A stretch of 64,000 nt of DNA, from the NCBI RefSeq assembly GCF_003315415.1, contig NZ_QNSB01000003.1, forward strand, positions 62,001 to 126,000, given 5' to 3'. The stretch comes from Brevibacterium sanguinis. GTDB lineage: Bacteria > Actinomycetota > Actinomycetes > Actinomycetales > Brevibacteriaceae. Below the pieces are notes generated by a model that saw only the letters and a list, made by a program, of their open reading frames with translations, was not told where the DNA came from and searched no databases. This document shows positions 43,589 through 52,907 of this stretch, piece by piece. Both the position numbers and the translations under genes were made by a program. Numbering within the stretch: the first letter of the stretch is position 1; each line of letters starts with the position of its first letter.

Positions 43589-44833
43589 ATGGAGAAGATG
43601 ACCCTGTCAGCGGCCCGGAGAACCGCGATCGCGGCCACCGGTCTGGCCCGGCCCCGGCCCGCCGCCGTCACCGCCAGACAGCTGCGCACCGTCTTCGCGA
43701 CGCTGGGGCTCGTGCAGATCGATTCCGTCGCCCGTGTCGTGCGCGCCCATTACCTCCCCTTCTTCTCCCGACTGGGTCCCTACCCGCGCGAGACGCTCGA
43801 CCGGCTGCTCGGCACGGCACCGCGGATGGGCGTCGAGTACTGGGCGCATGCGGCCGCCTACGTCCCGCCGGAGACGCTGCGGCACTTCGAGCGCATGCGC
43901 ACGGAATGGTGGCGGGGTGACTACGGCCAGCGGCATGCCGAGACCGGGACGCAGTTCCGCCGGCTGCAGCGCTCCGTCCTCGAGGTCCTCGAGGCCGGTC
44001 CGAAGTCCGCGCGGGACGTCGCGGCGCTCGTCGACCACGAGATCCCCGAACGCGACCGCGGACACTGGGGGTGGAACCCCAGCCAGGTGAAGCTGGCGCT
44101 CGAGGCGCTGTTCATGGCGGGAGTGGTCAGCTGCGCGGCACGCAACGACCACTTCGAGCGGATCTACGCCCTGCCGCGCGACGTCCACCCGCTGCTGCCG
44201 CGGCCCGACCTGGTCTACGGCCCCGCGTGGGCGCCGACGCTCGGCATCGACGGGGGTCAAGAGGCCCGGCGCAGGGGAGTCTCGGGGACGAGCAACGACG
44301 TCCTCGAGCTCACCCGGATCGCGGCGAAGGCGCTCGGCGTCGCCCGACCCGACTGCCTCGCCGACTACTTCCGCCAGTCCCGCGCCGAGACCGATGCCGC
44401 GATCGCCGAGCTGCTCGGGACGGGGGAGCTCGTCGAGGTCGACGTCGCGGGCACCGCCGCACTGAAGTGGCATGCGGCGCGGACTCCGCGCAGGGTCACG
44501 GCCCGGGCGCTGCTCGCGCCCTTCGATCCGCTCGTCTTCCACCGGCCGCGGATCGAGTGGCTGTTCGACTTCCACTACCGGATCGAGATCTACACTCCCG
44601 CCGCCCGGCGGGTGCACGGGTACTACGTCCTGCCGTTCCTCCTCGGCGACCGCCTCGTCGCCCGTGTCGACCTCCATCGCGACTCCCGGGCGAAGACCCT
44701 GCGCGCGCACCGCATCACCTGGGAGCCCGGGCACGAGCACACCGCCGAGCTCCGGGCCGAACTCGAGGCGATGGCCCGCTGGCTGGGCGCCGAGGCGCTG
44801 GACATCGAAGGCACTCACCTGCCGTTAAGCTAG
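43589..44833 (+). CDS. YcaQ/AlkX-type DNA glycosylase (HTH_42 winged-helix protein)
   Basis: 414-residue winged-helix protein of the family that unhooks interstrand crosslinks or excises bulky alkyl bases. The catalytic Q-x-D motif is visible as Gln43-Ile-Asp45 in LGLVQIDSVARVVRAHYLPFFSRLG. Other family features are EYWAHAAAYVP, the basic WGWNPSQVKLALEALF winged helix and LAPFDPLVFHRPRIEWLFDFHYRIEIYTPA near the C-terminus. It is monocistronic, between hpf and secA. The lesion it acts on cannot be told from sequence. Confidence 0.88.
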   Translation: MEKMTLSAARRTAIAATGLARPRPAAVTARQLRTVFATLGLVQIDSVARVVRAHYLPFFSRLGPYPRETLDRLLGTAPRMGVEYWAHAAAYVPPETLRHFERMRTEWWRGDYGQRHAETGTQFRRLQRSVLEVLEAGPKSARDVAALVDHEIPERDRGHWGWNPSQVKLALEALFMAGVVSCAARNDHFERIYALPRDVHPLLPRPDLVYGPAWAPTLGIDGGQEARRRGVSGTSNDVLELTRIAAKALGVARPDCLADYFRQSRAETDAAIAELLGTGELVEVDVAGTAALKWHAARTPRRVTARALLAPFDPLVFHRPRIEWLFDFHYRIEIYTPAARRVHGYYVLPFLLGDRLVARVDLHRDSRAKTLRAHRITWEPGHEHTAELRAELEAMARWLGAEALDIEGTHLPLS

Positions 44834-44890
44834 GAACTATACAGTCATTCGAGTTGTCGTCAGGCTCTCCACGAGCCATCTAGGAGTGAA

Positions 44891-47581
<2,691 letters not shown>

Positions 47582-47605
47582 TCGGAGGCCGTCACGGCGG
47601 CGGGG

Positions 47606-48052
47606 CTACATCGTCTGCAGAGCGGTCATCGTCCATCGGGTGGTGATGAGCTCCAGACGAATCGCCACGGCCCGGCTCCGCTGGGGAGTGTGGACGACGA
47701 CGGTCACCTCGGCGATGCCGTCGTCGATGCGGCAGACCCTGGCGGTGCCTGCCCGCACCCGGCGACGAGGATCCGGGTCAGCGGGCGGTCGCGGCGGACT
47801 GAGCTCCGCGCGCAGCTGAGCTCGACGGTCGATCCTCTCGAGAAGGTCACGATCGACCCAGCGGGCGATGGACTCGCTGCGCCTGAGCCCGGCGAAGATC
47901 TCCAGGCAGGCGACCGCCAGTGAACGGGCCGTGGCGGCGATGCGCGCGTCGTCCTCCGGACCGGGTGGTCGGGGACCCTGCGCCGTGCGACGGCTCAGCG
48001 GTCGCGCCGGTGACGCCGCGCGCGGACGCGAGAGCACGAGGGGTGCGGTCAT
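47606..48052 (-). CDS. Rv3235-like (DUF6459) family protein
   Basis: 148-residue small protein of the family found beside secA1 in actinobacteria. A disordered Arg/Pro-rich start is followed by a helix (ARSLAVACLEIFAGLRRSESIARWVDRDLLERIDRRAQL) and a beta-rich end (ARVCRIDDGIAEVTVVVHTPQRSRAVAIRLELI...RWTMTALQT). No catalytic motif is recognisable and function is unknown. Its start overlaps the stop of the LysM gene (4 bp), forming a two-gene operon convergent with secA. Confidence 0.75.
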   Translation of the reverse strand: MTAPLVLSRPRAASPARPLSRRTAQGPRPPGPEDDARIAATARSLAVACLEIFAGLRRSESIARWVDRDLLERIDRRAQLRAELSPPRPPADPDPRRRVRAGTARVCRIDDGIAEVTVVVHTPQRSRAVAIRLELITTRWTMTALQTM

Positions 48053-48846
48053 GAGTCGATCTCCAATCGCTGGCCGGGCATGATGAGGTTCGGATCGGGG
48101 CCGATGACCGCGCGGTTGGCCTCATGGATCTCCCTGGCGGCCCGCGCGGTGCTCCCCTCGGAGTAGGCCGCGGCGATCGACCACAGGCAATCGCCGGGAA
48201 CGACGACATGGACGACGGGATCCGCGGACGCGGCCGGGTCGTCGCTCGCGCCCGTGCCCTCGGATGGGTGATCCTCGTCCGGATGTCCTCGAGGGGCGTC
48301 GTCACGAGAGTCATCGTCGTCACGGGGGCCATCGGGCGCCGGGCGCGCGCCCGGCTCCTCGGGTCGGTCCTCGGAATCTCCCGGCCCTCGCTCGTCCTCG
48401 GCCGGAGGCGTCGTCGGCCAGCCGGGGTCCGGCCGGACAGGAGGGGACTCGTCGCTCGTCGGCCACCCCGGGTCGGGAGGCACCGAGGCGCCCGCGACAG
48501 CGCCGGCGGCTGCGGCCGGGGTTTCCACAGGCGTCGTCGCCTGGGCGGTCTGGGCGATCAGGGAGGCGGAGACCACCGCGAGCACGCTCGAGCGCAGGAG
48601 CACGGGTCCGCAGCGCAGCAGGGTTCGGGCCATCCGTCGCCGCAGCGCGCCGTGGGGGAGCAGCCCGAGGGCCAGGGCGATGAGCGCCGTGACGCCGATC
48701 CGGCCGAATGCCAGCACGGCGGTGCCGACGACCCCGAGCACGAGGAGTTCGGCGGTCGACCACGGCTGCGCGGCGTGGACCCACGCCGCTGAGAACGCGC
48801 CGAGGAGCGCGAGCCAGGACGCCGCACAGACGATCAGCAGATACAT
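48049..48846 (-). CDS. LysM-domain membrane protein
   Basis: 265 residues. Three hydrophobic segments lie in the first ~110 residues (YLLIVCAASWLALLGAFSAAW; LLVLGVVGTAVLAFGRIGVTALIALALGLL; VLAVVSASLIAQTAQA). A disordered acidic Pro/Asp region follows, then a C-terminal LysM motif (HVVVPGDCLWSIAAAYSEG...IHEANRAVIGPDPNLIMPGQRLEID), which binds peptidoglycan glycans. It is thus a membrane-tethered wall-binding protein. Its promoter (TTGACA-N18-CATAGT) contains a CAAA direct repeat discussed in the findings. Confidence 0.83.
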   Translation of the reverse strand: MYLLIVCAASWLALLGAFSAAWVHAAQPWSTAELLVLGVVGTAVLAFGRIGVTALIALALGLLPHGALRRRMARTLLRCGPVLLRSSVLAVVSASLIAQTAQATTPVETPAAAAGAVAGASVPPDPGWPTSDESPPVRPDPGWPTTPPAEDERGPGDSEDRPEEPGARPAPDGPRDDDDSRDDAPRGHPDEDHPSEGTGASDDPAASADPVVHVVVPGDCLWSIAAAYSEGSTARAAREIHEANRAVIGPDPNLIMPGQRLEIDS

Positions 48847-48877
48847 GATGACTGCCCTTCATTGGGAGAGTCCATCA

Positions 48878-48907
48878 ACTATGCGCTTTGATGCGGTTTG
48901 CTGTCAA
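48878..48907 (-). promoter_or_regulatory. Promoter of the LysM-DUF6459 operon with CAAA-N6-CAAA in the spacer
   Basis: Minus strand: TTGACA (48902-48907), an 18-nt spacer, CATAGT (48878-48883). The spacer holds CAAA twice, 10 bp apart. Predicted transcription start is about 48871, giving a ~25-nt leader. Confidence 0.65.
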
Positions 48908-49013
48908 CAGCAGTATTCTGATCGGATTCCGCATCGAGTGATGTTCTGCTGCTCGGCGTGAAGCGACAGAGAAGTCTCTTGAAAGTGGGTCGGGGGTGGG
49001 GCAGGCTTCAGCT

Positions 49014-49529
49014 ATGGATGAGAGGATCGATGCCCTGCTCACCGACCTCGAGGGGAGCCACGCCGCCCTGGAGCGTCATGTCCGCCGGGGAGAGCTCGCC
49101 GAGGAGCTCGCCGCCCAGTCCGCCGAGCGCAGTCTGCGCGAACGACTGCGCGGAGCGCTGGGCCGACCGGTGCGGCTGACGGCGGCGGGGCGGGAGGTGG
49201 TCGGCACCGCCGCCTTCCTCGGGGCCGGGATCCTCGTCGTGACCGGGACGGAGACGACGATCGTCGCGACCGACCGCATCGCGTGGCTGCGCACGTCCGA
49301 CCGCCACCACGTCATCGCGGAGGGCGGACTCGAGCGCCTGGGCATGGCTTCGGCGCTGCGCCGCCTCGGTGCCCTGCGGGAGGAGGTCACGGTGGTCCTC
49401 ATCGAGGAGGGCACCACGCTGCGCGGGCACCTGCAGCTGGTCGCCGCCGACTACCTCGAGATCGCCGGGAGGATCGTCCCACTGGGAGCGATCGCCCTCG
49501 TCATCGCCGCAGTCGATCCGTTCGCATGA
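49014..49529 (+). CDS. Conserved hypothetical protein with two small beta-barrel-like halves
   Basis: 171 residues; I do not recognise a named family. A helical N-terminus (~1-45, ERIDALLTDLEGSHAALERHVRRGELAEELAAQS) is followed by two similar beta-rich segments: RPVRLTAAGREVVGTAAFLGAGILVVTGTETTIVATDRIAWL (~55-95) and EVTVVLIEEGTTLRGHLQLVAADYLEIAGRIVPLGAIALV (~125-163). The pattern suggests tandem Sm/SH3-like barrels with possible nucleic-acid or protein binding. ATG 49014 is chosen; a GTG 18 bp upstream is possible. It is divergent from the LysM gene and converges on the BldC-like gene. Confidence 0.7.
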   Translation: MDERIDALLTDLEGSHAALERHVRRGELAEELAAQSAERSLRERLRGALGRPVRLTAAGREVVGTAAFLGAGILVVTGTETTIVATDRIAWLRTSDRHHVIAEGGLERLGMASALRRLGALREEVTVVLIEEGTTLRGHLQLVAADYLEIAGRIVPLGAIALVIAAVDPFA

Positions 49530-49543
49530 GGTTCGCGATGAGG

Positions 49544-49765
49544 TCAGTCGTCGATGGAGCCGGACTTGATCTCGTGCTCGGTCCGTTCGTACATCCGCTG
49601 GATGTAGGCTTCGATCTCCGATTTCTCGACCCGCCACTGGCCGCGGCCCCCGACCTTGATGGCGCGGAGATCGCCGGTGCGCACGAGCGCCCGTGCCTGG
49701 GCGATGGAGACATTGAGCAGGTCGGCCACATCGGTGAGGGGCAGGAAGCGGTTTTCGACGACCAT
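49544..49765 (-). CDS. BldC-like helix-turn-helix DNA-binding protein
   Basis: 73-residue single-domain MerR/excisionase-type DNA-binding protein: FLPLTDVADLLNVSIAQARALVRTGDLRAIKVGGRGQWRVEKSEIEAYIQRMYE is a complete winged helix-turn-helix as in BldC, a developmental regulator that binds head-to-tail on direct repeats. ATG 49765 is chosen because AAAGGT stands 6 nt upstream and the upstream in-frame codons (back to 49939) overlap the divergent SAF gene and are unlike the family. No effector domain is present. Confidence 0.85.
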   Translation of the reverse strand: MVVENRFLPLTDVADLLNVSIAQARALVRTGDLRAIKVGGRGQWRVEKSEIEAYIQRMYERTEHEIKSGSIDD

Positions 49766-49807
49766 GAGAGACCTTTCTCTTTCACCGGCGAACTGATTTT
49801 TGCCGAA

Positions 49808-49837
49808 AGCATTGCTTTGGCTTCGTTTGATGCCCAA
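49808..49837 (-). promoter_or_regulatory. Candidate promoter of the BldC-like gene with CAAA-N6-CAAA in the spacer
   Basis: Minus strand: TTGGGC (49832-49837), an 18-nt spacer, AATGCT (49808-49813). The hexamers are weak, but the spacer contains CAAA twice, 10 bp apart, as in the LysM promoter. This suggests autoregulation by the BldC-like protein. Confidence 0.45.
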
Positions 49838-49893
49838 TACTATCACTACCACGTGGTTCCTGTCAGGGGAATCTTCGTCTCCCAGGAGATGCA

Positions 49894-50538
49894 ATGGAGC
49901 TCTCGAAACGGATCCGCCGGCCCCGGTGGACGGATGCACGGCTGCTCATCGGCGCGATGCTCGTCGTCGCCGCGATCGTCGGAACGTTCCTCCTCGTCGA
50001 CGCCGCGACCTCGACCACGAGAGTCTGGGTCAGCGCCGGCTCACTCGTGCCCGGGCAGGTGCTCGAGGCCGATGATCTCGTCGTCGCCGAGGTGAACCTC
50101 GCCGACGTCGGGGAGCGCTATGTCTCGGCCGAGGCCCCGATCCCGGAGGGGTCGAGCGTGCGCACCGTCATCGCCCCCGGTGAGCTGCTGCCCGCCTCGG
50201 TGCTCGTTCCCGTCCACGAGTTGGCGGGGCGGGTCGTCGCGATCGACGTCGCCGGCTCCGTGCCGACCGGAGTCGACGTCGGCAGCCTCGTCGACGTGTG
50301 GGCGCTGCCCGAGTCGAACGGACTCGAGGACGCCACCGCGGAGCCGGCCCAGATCGTCGCCTCGGCGCCCGTCGCCCACATCACCAGGGAGACGGGCAGC
50401 TTCGGGGTCGGCGACGGGGCGAGGATCGAGGTCTTCGTCCCCACCGCCGAGCTCTCGGGACTCCTGTCCGCACTCGACGGCACGAGCATCCTCTCCGTCG
50501 TCGGAGCGCCGGGAGCGGCGAGCGGGGTGCGGCGATGA
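49894..50538 (+). CDS. SAF-domain (CpaB-like) membrane protein
   Basis: 214 residues. A single membrane helix at ~18-40 (LLIGAMLVVAAIVGTFLLVDA) is followed by an SAF domain (VWVSAGSLVPGQVLEADDLVVAEVNL; IAPGELLPASVL), the fold shared by CpaB/RcpC of Flp pili and antifreeze-like proteins. The C-terminal half (AIDVAGSVPTGVDVGSLVDVWAL) also fits CpaB. It is coupled to the CpaE-like gene by a 4-bp overlap. No TadA/CpaF, secretin or prepilin gene is in the window, so a pilus role is unproven. GAG/AGGAG precedes the ATG. Confidence 0.8.
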   Translation: MELSKRIRRPRWTDARLLIGAMLVVAAIVGTFLLVDAATSTTRVWVSAGSLVPGQVLEADDLVVAEVNLADVGERYVSAEAPIPEGSSVRTVIAPGELLPASVLVPVHELAGRVVAIDVAGSVPTGVDVGSLVDVWALPESNGLEDATAEPAQIVASAPVAHITRETGSFGVGDGARIEVFVPTAELSGLLSALDGTSILSVVGAPGAASGVRR

Positions 50539-51770
50539 CCCAGGTGCTGCTCGCCGTCGACTTCGAGCTCGACCTCATCCTCTTCGAACTCCTCAGCTCG
50601 GTCGACGACGTGACGATCGTCGCCCGGCCTGCCGACGACGTCGAGCTGCTCGCCCTTGCCCGGACGGGAAGCGCCGACGTCGCGATCGTCGGCCAGTACT
50701 TCCCCGGACTCGACGCCGACGTCGTCGCGGCGATCGCCGCGACCGGGATCAAGGTCCTCGGTTTCGGCAACGACTCGGCGGCCCTGACCTCGCTCGGGGT
50801 GCTCCGCAGCATCGGATCGGACGCCGACGTCGCGGCCATGCGCACCGCCCTCGACGAGGTCCTCCACTCGCTCGCCGTCCCGCCGCGGCCGAGCGCACCG
50901 CCCGGACCGGATCGCGGGGCGGGCCGGATCCTCACGGTGTGGGGGACGGGCTCGTCGCCGGGACGCACGGTCACCGCGGTCAACCTCGCCGATGTCGCCG
51001 CCCGGCAGGGACACCGCACGGTCGTCGTCGACGCCGACACCGTCTCGGCCACGGTCGCGACGGTGCTCGGGCTCACCGAGGAGTCGTCGCACCTGGCGAG
51101 CCTGTGCCGACGGGAGGCGGAGAGGAATCCTCCCCACGAGATCTCCGACGTCCCGCACGCCGCGGTCTCCGAGCGGTTCCACGTGGTCACGGGACTGACC
51201 CGGGCCGACCGGTGGCCCGAGGTGAGGGCGGGCACACTGAGCGCTGTGCTTCGACGGCTGGCGACGATGTACGACCTCGTCGTCGTCGATGTCTCCGATC
51301 GCTGCGACCCCGACGACGACTTCGCCGACCCGTTCTACGATCGCCACTGCGCGACACGTGCGGCGCTCGAGGCCGGCGACCTCGTCCTCGTCCTCGCCGC
51401 GGGCGAGCCGATCGGGCTGCAGCGCCTCGTCAAGCTGCTCGGCACCGAGCGTGCGGAGTCGCTGCGGGCGAAGACGCGCATCGGCATCACCCGGGTCCGG
51501 GCCCAGGCGGTGGGCCATCCGGCGCTGGAGCGCATCGGCGAGGTGCTCGGGCGCTTCGCCGATGTCACCCCCGATTTCGTCTTCAGCGACGACCGTCCCG
51601 CCCTCGATGCCGCGATGCTCGGGGGTCTGACCCTCCATGAGGCGACGCCGAAGTCCCCGCTGTGCCGCGAGTACGCCGATGCGCTCGCCGGGCTCCTGCC
51701 CGCACGGACGCGCGCGCGTCGGAGCGGGAGGAGGTCGCGGCTCTGGGGCCGCAGCGGCGCGAGGTCCTAG
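50535..51770 (+). CDS. CpaE/MinD-like P-loop protein with atypical Walker A
   Basis: 411 residues. An N-terminal receiver-like domain (~1-115) has no clear phospho-acceptor set. A SIMIBI-class NTPase domain follows: GTGSSPGRTVTAVNLADVAARQGHRTVVVDADTVS (~137-172), then YDLVVVDVSDRCDPDDDF and LVLVLAAGEPIGLQRLVKLLG. The P-loop lacks the deviant-Walker first lysine and has Arg where KT would be, so ATP hydrolysis may be weak or absent. CpaE proteins localise pilus machinery; MinD relatives place division or secretion complexes. The ATG overlaps the SAF stop. Confidence 0.8.
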   Translation: MTQVLLAVDFELDLILFELLSSVDDVTIVARPADDVELLALARTGSADVAIVGQYFPGLDADVVAAIAATGIKVLGFGNDSAALTSLGVLRSIGSDADVAAMRTALDEVLHSLAVPPRPSAPPGPDRGAGRILTVWGTGSSPGRTVTAVNLADVAARQGHRTVVVDADTVSATVATVLGLTEESSHLASLCRREAERNPPHEISDVPHAAVSERFHVVTGLTRADRWPEVRAGTLSAVLRRLATMYDLVVVDVSDRCDPDDDFADPFYDRHCATRAALEAGDLVLVLAAGEPIGLQRLVKLLGTERAESLRAKTRIGITRVRAQAVGHPALERIGEVLGRFADVTPDFVFSDDRPALDAAMLGGLTLHEATPKSPLCREYADALAGLLPARTRARRSGRRSRLWGRSGARS

Positions 51771-51773
51771 GAT
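51768..51773 (+). promoter_or_regulatory. -10 box of the DUF6912 gene, overlapping the CpaE-like stop codon
   Basis: TAGGAT, whose TAG is the stop codon of the CpaE-like gene, then gggcac, then ATG 51780. Leaderless geometry; the gene can also be reached by read-through. Confidence 0.5.
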
Positions 51774-51779
51774 GGGCAC

Positions 51780-52235
51780 ATGGCCATTCGCTGCTACATC
51801 CCCACGACCCTGTCGGCGCTCGCCCGGGGACTCGGCCCGGCCCACGCCGTCGCGCCCGACGCCCGCGGGCGGGGCCTGCGCGGCGAGGAGGGTGAGGCCG
51901 AGGAGTTCGACGCCCTGTGCATCGCCGCGGGACTCGCCGCGGCCGAGGCGCTGAGTCCCGAGACCGCTGCCGAGGGCTCGCCGCGGGCGGTCCTCGCCTA
52001 CGACGCCGCGGAGACGACCGGTCACGTGACGCTCATCGAGGGATTCGACCTGCTTCGCCTCGACGCCGTCGACCCCGCGCGGATCGTCAGCATCCACGTC
52101 GACGAACCCGAGGTCTGGGAGCAGGCGGTGGCCCTCGCGGAGGCGGAGGGGACCGAAGCGGCCGAGGATCGCCTCGGCGAGTCGGACCTGCTCTGGTACG
52201 ACGTCACGGAGCTGCCCGACCTCCTCGGGCATTGA
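51780..52235 (+). CDS. DUF6912 family protein
   Basis: 151-residue small acidic protein matching DUF6912 by memory: MAIRCYIPTTLSALA at the start, TTGHVTLIEGFDLLRLDAVDPARIVSIHVDEPEVWEQAV and LLWYDVTELPDLL at the end. No catalytic motif or membrane segment. Its steady position after the CpaE-like gene suggests a link, but nothing is known of its role. Confidence 0.7.
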   Translation: MAIRCYIPTTLSALARGLGPAHAVAPDARGRGLRGEEGEAEEFDALCIAAGLAAAEALSPETAAEGSPRAVLAYDAAETTGHVTLIEGFDLLRLDAVDPARIVSIHVDEPEVWEQAVALAEAEGTEAAEDRLGESDLLWYDVTELPDLLGH

Positions 52236-52248
52236 TCGGACATGCCCC

Positions 52249-52285
52249 GGATCCGCGAGCCGTGAACCGGGATCCGTGAGCCGTG
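52249..52285. repeat. Imperfect 16-bp direct repeat between convergent genes
   Basis: GGATCCGYGAGCCGTG occurs at 52249-52264 and 52270-52285 with one mismatch, in the short gap between the DUF6912 and DUF2505 genes. Confidence 0.8.
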
Positions 52286-52292
52286 GCCGGCC

Positions 52293-52769
52293 TCAGGCAG
52301 CCGTGAACGCGGCGAGCCTCTCGGCGAGCTTCCTCTCGAGCACCGGCGCGACGGCGGATTCGACCATCGAGCCGAAGATCGGGATCGACGAGCTGATCTC
52401 CGCCCGCACGGTGACCGCGGTCCCCGAGGCGGCGTCCGGCACCGCGTCGCGCACGTCGATGAGCGCATCGATCTCGACCGGGACACCTGCGGCGCGAGCC
52501 GACATCCGGACCTCGCTCGCCTCACCGACGGCTTCGCCGGGCACGACATAGGTCTCGACGAGTTCCGCGCCGCTGGGCAGGCGAGAGGCGAGAGCCGCCG
52601 GCAGGTCGGACACCGACATCGGCGTCCGGACGGTCACCTCGGTGTCGACGTCGAGACGTTCGAGGCGGGCGTGCGATCCCAGCGATTCCCACAGGGAGAC
52701 GTCGGTCAGCCGCGTCAGGAACGACGATCGGTCGATCGTCGTCTCACGCTCGAGTGTCACAGTTCGCAT
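52293..52769 (-). CDS. DUF2505 domain protein (SRPBCC-like)
   Basis: 158-residue protein of the DUF2505 family, a START/SRPBCC-like fold thought to hold a hydrophobic ligand. It has alternating beta strands (EVTVRTPMSVSDLP, VETYVVPGEAV, VEIDALIDVRDAVP) and a final amphipathic helix (GSMVESAVAPVLERKLAERLAAF). The ligand is unknown. A CAGACT box 6 nt before the ATG supports a leaderless start. Confidence 0.78.
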   Translation of the reverse strand: MRTVTLERETTIDRSSFLTRLTDVSLWESLGSHARLERLDVDTEVTVRTPMSVSDLPAALASRLPSGAELVETYVVPGEAVGEASEVRMSARAAGVPVEIDALIDVRDAVPDAASGTAVTVRAEISSSIPIFGSMVESAVAPVLERKLAERLAAFTAA

Positions 52770-52775
52770 GGTCCC

Positions 52776-52781
52776 AGTCTG
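52776..52781 (-). promoter_or_regulatory. -10-like box of the DUF2505 gene
   Basis: CAGACT on the minus strand, then gggacc, then ATG 52769; leaderless geometry identical to scoA. Confidence 0.4.
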
Positions 52782-52907
52782 CCAGTCGCGCGGGGGAGCG
52801 GCGGCCAGGCCTCCCGGCGTGCCTTTCCCCGCTTTTGAGCATAGTGTTGGTGGTGGTGATCCCGACGGGATCGCACGGACAGCAACGCGTTGAACATAGA
52901 GGGTGAC

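Noticed and set aside
49766..49939. Longer version of the BldC-like protein starting at 49939
   Set aside because: It would overlap the divergent SAF gene start and its promoter; the family is ~70 residues and a ribosome site precedes ATG 49765.
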